A stretch of 7,123 nucleotides of DNA from Draconibacterium sp. Lineage in GTDB: Bacteria > Bacteroidota > Bacteroidia > Bacteroidales > Prolixibacteraceae. Below, piece after piece: positions 1 through 7,123 of the stretch. The first letter of the stretch is position 1. Each line of letters opens with the position of its first letter. The translations under genes were made by a program, and so were the position numbers. The stretch lies in assembly GCA_030595485.1 (NCBI GenBank), contig JAUVDE010000172.1:1-7123 (forward strand), in the 5' to 3' direction. A model generated the notes under the pieces. The model was not told the DNA's origin, did no database searches, and saw nothing but the letters and a program-made list of their open reading frames with translations.

Positions 1-2
1 AA

Positions 3-2453
3 AAAGAAATTAAAACTCAAATTAGCTACTCGGCTAACCTTTATGGTTTGGTTGAAGAAGAACACGCTGGTGGCGCTATTGCGTTTCCGCGTGGAAATAT
101 GAGCGACAGTGTGTTTGGGGAAAATTTCACAAAAAAATTCAAACAGCCCTACTCATTTGATGATGTTAAAAAGCTTTTGGCCGAAAAAATCGATGTTCAG
201 GAGGGTAATTATGCCATTGATAAAAAGTATTCAAACATTATCTATATTCCTGAAAATGCGGATATTAATGTGGAGAAAAGTTCGGTTTCTTGGACTTACA
301 AGAATAAGGCGTACAATTTAAAGCTTTCGCCATATAAAACCTATGTACACCCAACCGGACATAAATTTCAATTGGTAAAACACCCCACTCAGCAAATGTG
401 GCGTATTATCGATACAGCTCCCGAAGGTATGTTCTGTCACAAACCTAGTACGGTTTCAGGTGGTGGGAAATCCGAAATTTCAAAATCGATGCAGAATGCC
501 ATTAAATATGGTTATTTCTATATCGAAAATTTGGAAGAGGCTGAAAATAAGGTAGATGAAATAATAAATAAAGATTATACTTTCCGTTGGAAAAATATGC
601 GCTCCGATTCTGCTCCTTCACGTCCGTTTTTAAGTAAAGAGCGAACTTTAGGATCTGCGGTTAAGCTATTAACTCCATCGGATCAATACAGCGACGAGTA
701 CAATGCATTTTTGAAAGCCTTACCACAAAATGTACGCACGCTTGCTTTTTTTGTAAAACGTCATTACCGCGGAAACGAGGAAAAGGGTTTAAAATGGCGC
801 GAGTTATTTAATGTTGAAATTGTAAATGGTCGTCCGGGCAATGCATTGCAGTACAAACACAATCCAATTGTGGCCAGTTATGTGCGTATTGGTTTTAATG
901 AGGAAAACCGCTGGTTTCTGCATAAGTTACGTTCCGACTTTGTGCCAAGTATGAAAATTCAAACCGAGGATGATATTTCGGCGACAATTACTGTTCCGGC
1001 AAATCAGCTGAAGAACTTGAATGAAGAATACACGAATCCGAGTGTGAAGTTAGTGGCAAACTGCGAGAGTCATTTATTCCAGCGTCCTGACGAAGCAGTT
1101 ATTCGCGGTTATGACAAGGAGGCCGAGCAGGAGATTGTTGATAACAACACTTTTCTTACGAATTATGAGCCGCTCTCGAAAGCGAATGCACAAGAGTTAG
1201 TCGACGATGCCATAAGTTTTGAAAAATATACGAAGCCGGTTAAAGACTTTATAAAAGAAGTAGTTGCCAGCAATAACGATAATTATTTTGTAACGCCTTC
1301 GCATCCGCGTATTGTTGATGGATTGCCGACGAAAAATCCGCGTTACTTGCAGCGTAACATCTTTAAAAATGAAACTCAAGATTCGTATTTAGGTGAAATT
1401 GGTGTTCGTTTGCACCGTAAAATAAAAGCAAAAGATGCCGTGGTTTGGCCAGTAAATGCTGTGCTTCCCGGTCGTAGAAATAATCCTTCTGATAAAGAAG
1501 CTGGAATTCGTCCTTTGTCGGTTTACAACCCAATTCATTACCAGGAGTTACCTGATTTATTTATGGATTTTATTGCAAGTATTACCGGAAAATCGCCATC
1601 GACAACAGGTGCAGGACTGGAAGGTGCGCTTACAAAGGGGCCATTTAATATGTTGACTCCAACTACGGATTTGAACAATGCTTTGCTTTCATATATTTTA
1701 ACTGAATACCAAGGATTTAGTTCTGCTGCCGGTTACATTGGTTCCGAAAATCGTTTCGACCACGATATCAGTATTCTTGTTCCTGAAATTTGGGCGCGTT
1801 TAGTTCCTGAAGATCGCGATCCGAAGAAGCTTATTGAAAATGGTTGTTTAGAAAAGTTGGAAGACTTCGAATACGATGGGAAAAAAGTGCTGGCAAGTCG
1901 TTTAGGTTATCGAATTACCGAAAACTTTGCTTTCCGTTGTATGAACCGTTTGTTTGACGAGCCTTTGGCTGTGTTTAACGAGCGTATGCTAAAACCTGAG
2001 TTGCAGAGTATGGGAGATTTTGCAGACGGAATTAACAACATAACAGAAGCTATGCAGCGTGCTTCATTGCCATTCTTCGAAGATGGTAGCGTAGAGTCTG
2101 CAATTCCACCACTAAAAGTGTTGTTAAATGTAATGGCTTACGGAAATTACGAAGGAAAAGACATTAGCGATCCTGAATTGCGTAAGTTATTCGACCGCGA
2201 CGAGGTATTAAAAAGCGATTGGTACAAAGAGCGTTTAGCCTTAAAACAAACCAAATACACGGCTTTTCTTGTTGAGCAAGTTGGCTACCTGGAAGACTTT
2301 AAAGCAAATAAAGATAATGATCGATTAGTGGCAAAAATGAATATCGACGGTAGACTGGAAAAAGCAAAAGCTCGATTAAAACATGTAGAGTCGAAGAGTT
2401 ACTTAAAAGAATTGATTGGTACTATTGGTGTCGATCCATTGTATAAGAAGTAA
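3..2453 (+). CDS. C-terminal 816 residues of a large enzyme, probably a pyrophosphate-dependent phosphoenolpyruvate carboxykinase homologue (5' partial)
   Basis: The frame is open from the first complete codon at position 3 to TAA at 2451-2453, with no stop and no credible start near the left edge. The TTG at 48 lies inside continuous protein-like sequence, so the gene begins upstream of the window. Visible landmarks, counting from the codon at 3, are an FPRGN segment near residues 28-32, a Gly-rich HKPSTVSGGGKSE loop at about 146-158 (Lys156), a TTGAGLEGALTKGPFN stretch in the middle of the C-terminal half, and a charged helical C-terminus. There is no signal peptide or membrane segment, so it is probably cytoplasmic. 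From memory of the family, the wording and size (an estimated 1,100 residues in full) suit PPi-type PEPCK (EC 4.1.1.38), known from Entamoeba and Propionibacterium. That enzyme interconverts PEP, CO2 and phosphate with oxaloacetate and PPi. The Gly-rich loop does not fit the strict Walker A pattern, because Thr stands where the first Gly or Ala should be. The assignment is by recall only. A large conserved protein of unknown function is the alternative. Confidence 0.5.
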   Translation, partial: KEIKTQISYSANLYGLVEEEHAGGAIAFPRGNMSDSVFGENFTKKFKQPYSFDDVKKLLAEKIDVQEGNYAIDKKYSNIIYIPENADINVEKSSVSWTYKNKAYNLKLSPYKTYVHPTGHKFQLVKHPTQQMWRIIDTAPEGMFCHKPSTVSGGGKSEISKSMQNAIKYGYFYIENLEEAENKVDEIINKDYTFRWKNMRSDSAPSRPFLSKERTLGSAVKLLTPSDQYSDEYNAFLKALPQNVRTLAFFVKRHYRGNEEKGLKWRELFNVEIVNGRPGNALQYKHNPIVASYVRIGFNEENRWFLHKLRSDFVPSMKIQTEDDISATITVPANQLKNLNEEYTNPSVKLVANCESHLFQRPDEAVIRGYDKEAEQEIVDNNTFLTNYEPLSKANAQELVDDAISFEKYTKPVKDFIKEVVASNNDNYFVTPSHPRIVDGLPTKNPRYLQRNIFKNETQDSYLGEIGVRLHRKIKAKDAVVWPVNAVLPGRRNNPSDKEAGIRPLSVYNPIHYQELPDLFMDFIASITGKSPSTTGAGLEGALTKGPFNMLTPTTDLNNALLSYILTEYQGFSSAAGYIGSENRFDHDISILVPEIWARLVPEDRDPKKLIENGCLEKLEDFEYDGKKVLASRLGYRITENFAFRCMNRLFDEPLAVFNERMLKPELQSMGDFADGINNITEAMQRASLPFFEDGSVESAIPPLKVLLNVMAYGNYEGKDISDPELRKLFDRDEVLKSDWYKERLALKQTKYTAFLVEQVGYLEDFKANKDNDRLVAKMNIDGRLEKAKARLKHVESKSYLKELIGTIGVDPLYKK

Positions 2454-2477
2454 GAACTGCGATTTCTCGTAAATATA

Positions 2478-2517
2478 AAAGAGCCGTTTTCTGAACTGAA
2501 AGCGGCTCTTTCATTTT
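2478..2517 (+). terminator. Rho-independent terminator, possibly bidirectional
   Basis: A 14-bp stem (2478-2491 pairing with 2498-2511, with one G-T wobble) encloses a 6-base loop TGAACT. Its outer nine pairs, AAAGAGCCG with CGGCTCTTT, are perfect. It starts 24 bp after the stop codon of the large + strand gene, and the short T-rich run CATTTT follows on the + strand. Read on the - strand, the stem is followed by TTTTATATTT. The same hairpin could therefore stop transcripts of the converging transpeptidase gene, whose stop codon lies about 90 bp away. The rest of this 146-bp gap (2518-2599) shows no gene, only short ACTG/AACTG-like words. Confidence 0.85.
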
Positions 2518-2599
2518 AATCCTTCACAGCTTATCCTTTGTCCTTTTGATTGATTGCATAACTGATAACTGTGACTGAAAACTTTATTAGCATTTTGTA

Positions 2600-4288
2600 C
2601 TAATATCCCGCAGCCTGTCCGTCTTTTCGCGACTCCGAGGCTCCATAGTATACTCTGTTTTTTTTGTCGAATAGAATGGCCTGGTAGCCGCCATAAGGAC
2701 CTTTGGCGTAACCAATTTTATGGCCTTTGTTCATTAGTGCGCGAATTGTTTGGTAGTCGAAACCACTTTCCAACGAAACTTGTCCTCCATCTGTCATTTT
2801 ACTTCCGGTTGGTTGGCTCGAACCATCGTGGCTAATACGTGGTGCATCGCCGGCTTCTTGCAAGTTCATGCCAAAATCGATAAGGTTACAAACAATTTGT
2901 ACATGCCCTTGTGGTTGCATCGCCCCACCCATTAAACCAAAGCTGATATAAGGCTCGTCATCTTTAGTAATAAATGCCGGAATTATAGTATGAAACGGTC
3001 GTTTGTGTGGCTCATAAACATTCATGTGGTTTTCTTCCAGCGCAAACAGTTCTCCGCGGTCTTGTAAAATAAAACCCAGTTTTCCGGGTGTCATTCCCGA
3101 ACCCATTCCACGGTAATTACTTTGAATAAGCGAAACCATGTTACCATCTTTATCGGCAGTAGTCAGGTAAATCGTATTTCCCTGTTCCAATTCTCCCGCA
3201 GGATAGGAGCGTGCTGAGCGATTCGGATTTATAAGCGCAGCTCTTTCTTTGCCGTATTCTTTTGAAATTAAACCGTCAATAGGAATATCATTAAAATCCA
3301 TATCCGAATAATACTTTGCCCGGTCTTCATAGGCTAGTTTTTTGGCTTCAATAAAAGTGTGCATGTATTCCGGCGTCCCAAAACCCATTTCAGCAATCTC
3401 GTAATTCTCTAGTATATTCAACATTTGTAAAACCGCTGTTCCCTGTCCGTTGGGAGGCAGCTCCCAAACATCGTAACCACGGTAGTTGGTCGAAATTGGT
3501 TTAATCCATTCCGATGTGTGATCTTCAAAATCTTTCATGCTTAAAAAACCACCTTCTTCCCGAACGTATTTCACAATCTTCTCAGCAATTTCGCCTTTGT
3601 AAAATACATCGCGTCCTTCCTCCGCGAGCAACCTAAAAGTGTTGGCTAAAAATGGGTTCTTAAATATCTCACCTTTTTTAGGAGCAGATCCATTGGGCAT
3701 GTATATTTCTTCAAAACCCGGATACTTCTTCAAAAATGAGGTACTACGTCCCCAATAATATGCGATAAGCTCGGTTAATGGGAATCCGTTTTCGGCATAA
3801 TTAATAGCCGGATTTAATACCTCTTTCATGGGTAGGCTACCAAATTTGTTATGTAATTCAAACCAGCCATCTACACAGCCTGGTACCGAAACTGGCAGTG
3901 GTCCGTACGATGGAATTTTTTCATAGCCGTTTTCTTTAAAATAATCCAACTTTAAATCGTAAGGCGAGCGACCACTGGCATTTAAACCGTAGAGTTGTTT
4001 TGTTTTTGCATCCCAAATAATGGCAAATAAGTCGCCGCCCATTCCATTGCCTGTGGGTTCGACCAAACCTAAAACGGCATTGGCTGCAATGGCTGCGTCA
4101 ATGGCATTTCCACCGGCTTTAAGTATATCTAAAGCTGCTTGTGTTGCCAAAGGTTGACTTGTACAAGCCATTCCGTTTTGGGCAATTACTTCGCTACGTG
4201 TGGCAAATGTTAGCCCGGTTACGCGGTCTTGGGAGAAAACAAAAAATACAAGTATTACGGAAAGAATTGTAAGTGCAAGTTTTTTCAT
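2600..4288 (-). CDS. Gamma-glutamyltranspeptidase family protein, exported Ntn-hydrolase (YwrD-like subgroup)
   Basis: A complete 562-residue protein runs from ATG at 4288-4286 to TAG at 2602-2600. This is the usual length for the family. Residues 1-20 form a signal peptide: a Lys-Lys start, a hydrophobic core, then FSQ, with likely cleavage near residue 20. That points to export to the periplasm. The large-subunit region carries GGNAIDAAIAAN (59-70), GNGMGGDLF (80-88) and the substrate-binding Arg in ASGRSP (Arg107). The precursor should cleave itself before Thr372 in GNTIYLTTADKDGN, and Thr372 would become the N-terminal nucleophile of the small subunit. Gly454-Gly455 match the oxyanion-hole glycines. 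The C-terminus (GASESRKDGQAAGY) is typical of the family. Classical members transfer or hydrolyse gamma-glutamyl groups, for example of glutathione. Compared with recalled E. coli Ggt, the Ser462-Ser463 pair is His433-Thr434 and Asp433 is Leu414. The Thr-to-Ser-pair interval is 10 residues shorter, suggesting a reduced lid loop. These changes fit a YwrD-like branch, so the true substrate is uncertain. No Shine-Dalgarno is seen. The gene stands alone, converging on one neighbour and diverging from the other. Confidence 0.93.
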   Translation of the reverse strand: MKKLALTILSVILVFFVFSQDRVTGLTFATRSEVIAQNGMACTSQPLATQAALDILKAGGNAIDAAIAANAVLGLVEPTGNGMGGDLFAIIWDAKTKQLYGLNASGRSPYDLKLDYFKENGYEKIPSYGPLPVSVPGCVDGWFELHNKFGSLPMKEVLNPAINYAENGFPLTELIAYYWGRSTSFLKKYPGFEEIYMPNGSAPKKGEIFKNPFLANTFRLLAEEGRDVFYKGEIAEKIVKYVREEGGFLSMKDFEDHTSEWIKPISTNYRGYDVWELPPNGQGTAVLQMLNILENYEIAEMGFGTPEYMHTFIEAKKLAYEDRAKYYSDMDFNDIPIDGLISKEYGKERAALINPNRSARSYPAGELEQGNTIYLTTADKDGNMVSLIQSNYRGMGSGMTPGKLGFILQDRGELFALEENHMNVYEPHKRPFHTIIPAFITKDDEPYISFGLMGGAMQPQGHVQIVCNLIDFGMNLQEAGDAPRISHDGSSQPTGSKMTDGGQVSLESGFDYQTIRALMNKGHKIGYAKGPYGGYQAILFDKKNRVYYGASESRKDGQAAGY

Positions 4289-4367
4289 CGAATAGTATTT
4301 TGTCTGATTTTTGATTGAAAGTCCTAAAATAGCAAAAATCTTACTTTAATTTCTTGCAAATCACAGC

Positions 4368-4402
4368 TAAACTCTGAACTTTAAACTTTGAACTTTAAAC
4401 TC
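4368..4402. repeat. 14-bp tandem repeat, about 2.5 copies, in the divergent intergenic region
   Basis: Two adjacent 14-bp units, TGAACTTTAAACTT (4375-4388) and TGAACTTTAAACTC (4389-4402), differ only in the last base. They are preceded by the tail of a third copy, TAAACTC (4368-4374). The array ends 7 bp before the ATG of the AddB-like gene and lies about 80 bp upstream of the transpeptidase start. Its role is unknown. It could be a low-complexity intergenic expansion, or part of the leader of the + strand gene. The remaining divergent region (4289-4367) is A/T-rich and shows no convincing promoter. Confidence 0.75.
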
Positions 4403-4408
4403 ATTTTA

Positions 4409-7123
4409 ATGGAACGATTTCTTTCGCAATGTGCCAAATATATTTATCAAAAACATTCACACGAATTAAAAGACCTTTGTCTGGTTTTTCCAAACCGCAG
4501 GTCGGGGGCATTTTTTACCCAATATTTACAAAACGAAATTATAACGCCGGTAATTGGGCCGCAATGTACAACCGTTAACGAGCTTATTTCCAGTTATTCC
4601 GATTTACACAAGGGCGAAAAGCTGCAGCTTATTTCTTTGCTGTACGATGTGTTTCGGAAGCATACAAAAACCACTGAAACATTTGATGAGTTTTATTTTT
4701 GGGGCGAAATTCTTTTAGCTGATATTAACGACGTTGACCGTTATTTGGTAAAGGCCAAAGATTTATTTACCAATATTTCTGATTTAAAAGAAATTGAATC
4801 GATATTTGATTACCTCACACCAGAGCAAAAAAAGGCTTTGGAGCATTTTTGGGGAAGTATGGCTGTTGCTGATAAAAAAGGCTTTCAGGAAAAATACCTT
4901 TCCATTTGGGATAAGTTGTTTCCGGTTTATGTCAATTTTAAAAAGCAGTTACACGAAAATAATCTGGCTTTTCCGGGAATGATTGATCGTGCCGTTGTTG
5001 AGCAATTGAAGGCTGCCGATTTTGAATTCAAGTACAAGAAATACTATATAATTGGTTTAAACGCTTTAAATGCTTGTGAAAAGAAATTCTTCAGCCATTT
5101 GAAAGGTCTGGGTAAAGCTGAATTTATGTGGGATTTTGATAAAGCGTATTTAGATGATTCGAAAAACGAGGCTGGATACTTTTTGCGCGATAATTTAAAA
5201 CAGTTTCCTCAGCCCGAGGATTTTAAATTTAATACCGAACTTTTTGTTGAGCGGAAAAAAATGAACTTGGTTGCAGTTTCTTCGGTTTACGGACAAGCCC
5301 AGCAAATTCCCAATTTTTTAGAAGAAACAAAACTCGATTATAAAAAGGAATTTGATAATACAGCAGTTGTTTTGGCTGATGAAACGCTTTTGTTTTCGTC
5401 GCTTGGAACAATTCCTGATTCTATTGGTACGGTGAATGTAACCATGGGCTACTCGGTGCGTAACTCGGTGGTTTATGGTTTTTTAATGCTGCTGGTAACT
5501 TTACTGAAAAACAAGAGAAAAGAGGACAATGGATTTGTGGCTTATCATCGTTATGTTACCGATATCTTGAATCATCAGCTTTTGGGGAATTCCGAATTGC
5601 AAAAAAGTAAGGCTTATGTTGCCGATTTAAAACGAATGAATCGGATTACAGTTGAACTTAACGAAATTGATTTTTCTCCCATTCATAAACAGGTATTTAC
5701 TCTTCCCGAAAATATTGAGAATTATAGCACCTATTTTTTAAAGGTATTGGGCCTGTTTTATCAGCAGCTAAAAGAGTCGGAAGCAAACAATACTATGTTG
5801 TTGGAGTTGATTTATTCCATTTATCAGGCCGTTGAAAAATTGGGTGCCATGGTTAATGATGTACTTCAGTCGCAAAAACGCGAAATAAGCGAAGCTGTTT
5901 ATTTTAGGCTTTTTTCGCAATATCTGGGGCAGGTTTCGGTGGCTTTCGAAGGCGAACCTTTAAGTGGTTTACAGGTAATGGGAATTTTAGAAACGCGTTG
6001 CCTCGATTTCGAAAACCTGATTATTTTGGGCTTGAACGAAAACAAATGGCCACGAAAATATACTGCTCCTTCGTTTATTCCTTTTAATATTCGCAAGGGT
6101 TTTGGTTTGCCTGGCATCGATGAGCAAGATGCCATGTATGGTTATTACTTTTACCGTTTAATTCAGCGAGCGAAAAATGTAACCGCCACTTATAGTGTGG
6201 TGAAAGAGGGGATTGGAACTGGCGAGTTAAGTCGTTATGGTTATCAGTTGCAATACGATTCCTTGCATAAACCCGAAATGTTGAATCTAGATTTTGTTTT
6301 TGCTAACGATCCGGCTCAAGCTATTATAGTTAAAGGTTCAAAAGAGATTGTTCAGAAATTACTGGAAAACAATTCAGAAGATCATCCTTTGTCGCCAAGT
6401 GCCATAAATACTTATTTGCATTGCACCCTAAAATTTTATTTACGGTATGTAGTTAATTTACCCGAGCCCGACGAGGTAAAAGACGAAATTGATGGGGTGG
6501 TATTTGGTAATATTTTTCACGATACCTTGGAGGAACTGTACAAACCTTTTGTAGGCAAAGTAGTGAATAAAACCGATTTGGAGAATATGTTGAAAGATCG
6601 GGTGAATTTAGAGCACGAAATAACCAAACAAATTGCTATTCATTATTTAAAAAAGAAAAAGCCGATTAAAGGCCCGGTTAAGTTGCAGGGGAAAACCTTG
6701 CTGATTTTTGAAAATGCTCTTACCTATTTAAAGCAGCTTTTAAAAGTTGATTTAAGTATTACACCTTTCACCATTATTAGTTTGGAGGAAAAGTACAAAC
6801 GTTGGCTGGAGATGAATTTAAACGGAAATAAAACTTCCATTTGTATTGGCGGAAAAATAGATAGAGTGGACCGGATTAACGGACAGGTTCGTGTTTTAGA
6901 TTATAAAACAGGGAATGTGGATTCGCTTGAATTTAAAAACCTTGAAGATTTATTTGATGGTTCAATCAAAAAACCTAAGAAAGAAATATTACAAGCATTA
7001 ATTTATTCGTGGGGTTTATCGCATAACCTCAAAGACGATGGAATTCAGCCAGCTATTTATAGCCTACGTAATTTGTTTAAAGATAATTTCTCGCCCAATA
7101 TTAGTCAAAGTAAAAAGGCTATT
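4409..7123 (+). CDS. AddB/RexB-like PD-(D/E)XK nuclease subunit of a double-strand-break repair helicase-nuclease (3' partial)
   Basis: The frame is open for 905 codons from ATG 4409 to the window edge, where it is cut off. I translated it codon by codon and found no stop or frameshift. An in-frame TAA at 4382-4384 lies just upstream, which supports this start. The N-terminus has LCLVFPNRRSGAFF (about 23-36), at the position of helicase domain 1A, but without a Walker A GKT/GKS, so this half is probably a non-catalytic helicase-like scaffold. Residues 521-549 hold the conserved VMGILETR and GLNENKWPR motifs. The C-terminal RecB-type nuclease starts with LSPSAINTYLHC (661-672) and has His704 in FGNIFHDTLEELY, Asp818 in GGKIDRVD, Asp831 and Lys833 in LDYKTG, and Gln862 and Tyr866 in QALIY. 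That is the full RecB nuclease signature. In AddAB-type complexes this subunit resects DNA ends for RecA loading, working with an AddA helicase-nuclease in the cytoplasm. The partner gene is expected downstream but is not visible. Given family lengths near 950-1,000 residues, perhaps 50-100 residues are missing. An unrelated RecB-family nuclease is the less likely alternative. Confidence 0.9.
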   Translation, partial: MERFLSQCAKYIYQKHSHELKDLCLVFPNRRSGAFFTQYLQNEIITPVIGPQCTTVNELISSYSDLHKGEKLQLISLLYDVFRKHTKTTETFDEFYFWGEILLADINDVDRYLVKAKDLFTNISDLKEIESIFDYLTPEQKKALEHFWGSMAVADKKGFQEKYLSIWDKLFPVYVNFKKQLHENNLAFPGMIDRAVVEQLKAADFEFKYKKYYIIGLNALNACEKKFFSHLKGLGKAEFMWDFDKAYLDDSKNEAGYFLRDNLKQFPQPEDFKFNTELFVERKKMNLVAVSSVYGQAQQIPNFLEETKLDYKKEFDNTAVVLADETLLFSSLGTIPDSIGTVNVTMGYSVRNSVVYGFLMLLVTLLKNKRKEDNGFVAYHRYVTDILNHQLLGNSELQKSKAYVADLKRMNRITVELNEIDFSPIHKQVFTLPENIENYSTYFLKVLGLFYQQLKESEANNTMLLELIYSIYQAVEKLGAMVNDVLQSQKREISEAVYFRLFSQYLGQVSVAFEGEPLSGLQVMGILETRCLDFENLIILGLNENKWPRKYTAPSFIPFNIRKGFGLPGIDEQDAMYGYYFYRLIQRAKNVTATYSVVKEGIGTGELSRYGYQLQYDSLHKPEMLNLDFVFANDPAQAIIVKGSKEIVQKLLENNSEDHPLSPSAINTYLHCTLKFYLRYVVNLPEPDEVKDEIDGVVFGNIFHDTLEELYKPFVGKVVNKTDLENMLKDRVNLEHEITKQIAIHYLKKKKPIKGPVKLQGKTLLIFENALTYLKQLLKVDLSITPFTIISLEEKYKRWLEMNLNGNKTSICIGGKIDRVDRINGQVRVLDYKTGNVDSLEFKNLEDLFDGSIKKPKKEILQALIYSWGLSHNLKDDGIQPAIYSLRNLFKDNFSPNISQSKKAI

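Noticed and set aside
109..321. 70-codon open frame on the + strand
   Set aside because: It lies wholly inside the large left-hand gene in another frame, with low-complexity composition and no recognisable motif.
1197..1379. 60-codon open frame on the - strand
   Set aside because: It is antisense to the large left-hand gene, rich in Arg and Ile as expected from reverse reading, with no motif or leader of its own.
1456..1656. 66-codon open frame on the + strand
   Set aside because: It overlaps conserved-looking coding sequence of the large left-hand gene in another frame.
2523..2530. The word TCACAGCT occurs in both intergenic regions (2523-2530 and 4361-4368)
   Set aside because: An 8-base match between two gaps of about 120-146 bp is not far from chance, and the flanks do not extend the similarity.
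2750..2935. 61-codon open frame on the + strand
   Set aside because: It is antisense to the small-subunit region of the transpeptidase gene, which is clearly the real gene.
4333..4360. Possible Bacteroidota-type promoter for the transpeptidase gene on the - strand (TTTG, then GATTTTTG)
   Set aside because: The -7-like element mismatches TAnnTTTG at its first base, and the 16-bp spacer is shorter than usual. In A/T-rich DNA this is too weak to call.
4382..4390. TAAACTTTG as a possible -7 element for the AddB-like gene
   Set aside because: It has one base too many between TA and TTTG, no properly spaced TTTG upstream, and is simply part of the tandem repeat.
4794..4982. 62-codon open frame on the + strand
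   Set aside because: It is an alternative frame inside the AddB-like gene, whose own frame is unbroken here.
5229..5411. 60-codon open frame on the - strand
   Set aside because: It is antisense to the AddB-like gene and has no supporting motif.
5899..6135. 78-codon open frame on the - strand
   Set aside because: It is antisense to the conserved GILETR/GLNENKWP region of the AddB-like gene. That conservation explains the open reverse frame.
1..7123. A novel multi-gene system such as defence, mobile or toxin-antitoxin
   Set aside because: The three genes alternate in direction, belong to housekeeping-type families, and lack mobile-element or phage signatures. The AddB-like nuclease is better explained as core recombination repair.

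Overview
This window looks like an ordinary chromosomal stretch from a member of the Bacteroidota. The evidence is its moderate A+T richness, start codons preceded by A/T-rich leaders with no Shine-Dalgarno sequence, and a third gene whose wording (VFPNRR near the N-terminus, GLNENKWP in the middle) is typical of the Bacteroidota AddB-like nuclease family. A marine or anaerobic lineage such as the Marinilabiliales/Prolixibacteraceae is a guess. No rRNA, tRNA, CRISPR array, transposase, integrase or phage gene was seen.

Layout. (1) Positions 3-2453, + strand: the last 816 codons of a very large protein whose N-terminus lies upstream of the window. It is probably a homologue of the pyrophosphate-dependent phosphoenolpyruvate carboxykinase, an enzyme of about 1,100 residues. 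(2) Positions 2478-2517: a strong hairpin terminator in the 146-bp gap between two converging genes. (3) Positions 2600-4288, - strand: a complete, probably exported gamma-glutamyltranspeptidase-family Ntn-hydrolase. Its self-cleavage threonine is kept, but several residues of the classical gamma-glutamyl pocket are replaced. (4) Positions 4289-4408: a 120-bp divergent intergenic region carrying a 14-bp tandem repeat. (5) Positions 4409-7123, + strand: 905 codons, unbroken to the window edge, of an AddB/RexB-like PD-(D/E)XK nuclease subunit of a double-strand-break repair helicase-nuclease.

The three genes face in alternating directions (+, -, +), so they do not form an operon. Their likely roles are unrelated: central carbon metabolism, periplasmic peptide or gamma-glutamyl metabolism, and DNA repair. 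The AddB-like gene would be expected to have its AddA-like helicase partner just past the right edge, which cannot be seen here.

I found no convincing new multi-gene system. The points most worth a second look are the identity of the large left-hand enzyme, the altered substrate pocket of the transpeptidase, the nuclease/Fe-S layout of the AddB-like protein, and the small tandem repeat that ends 7 bp from its start codon.
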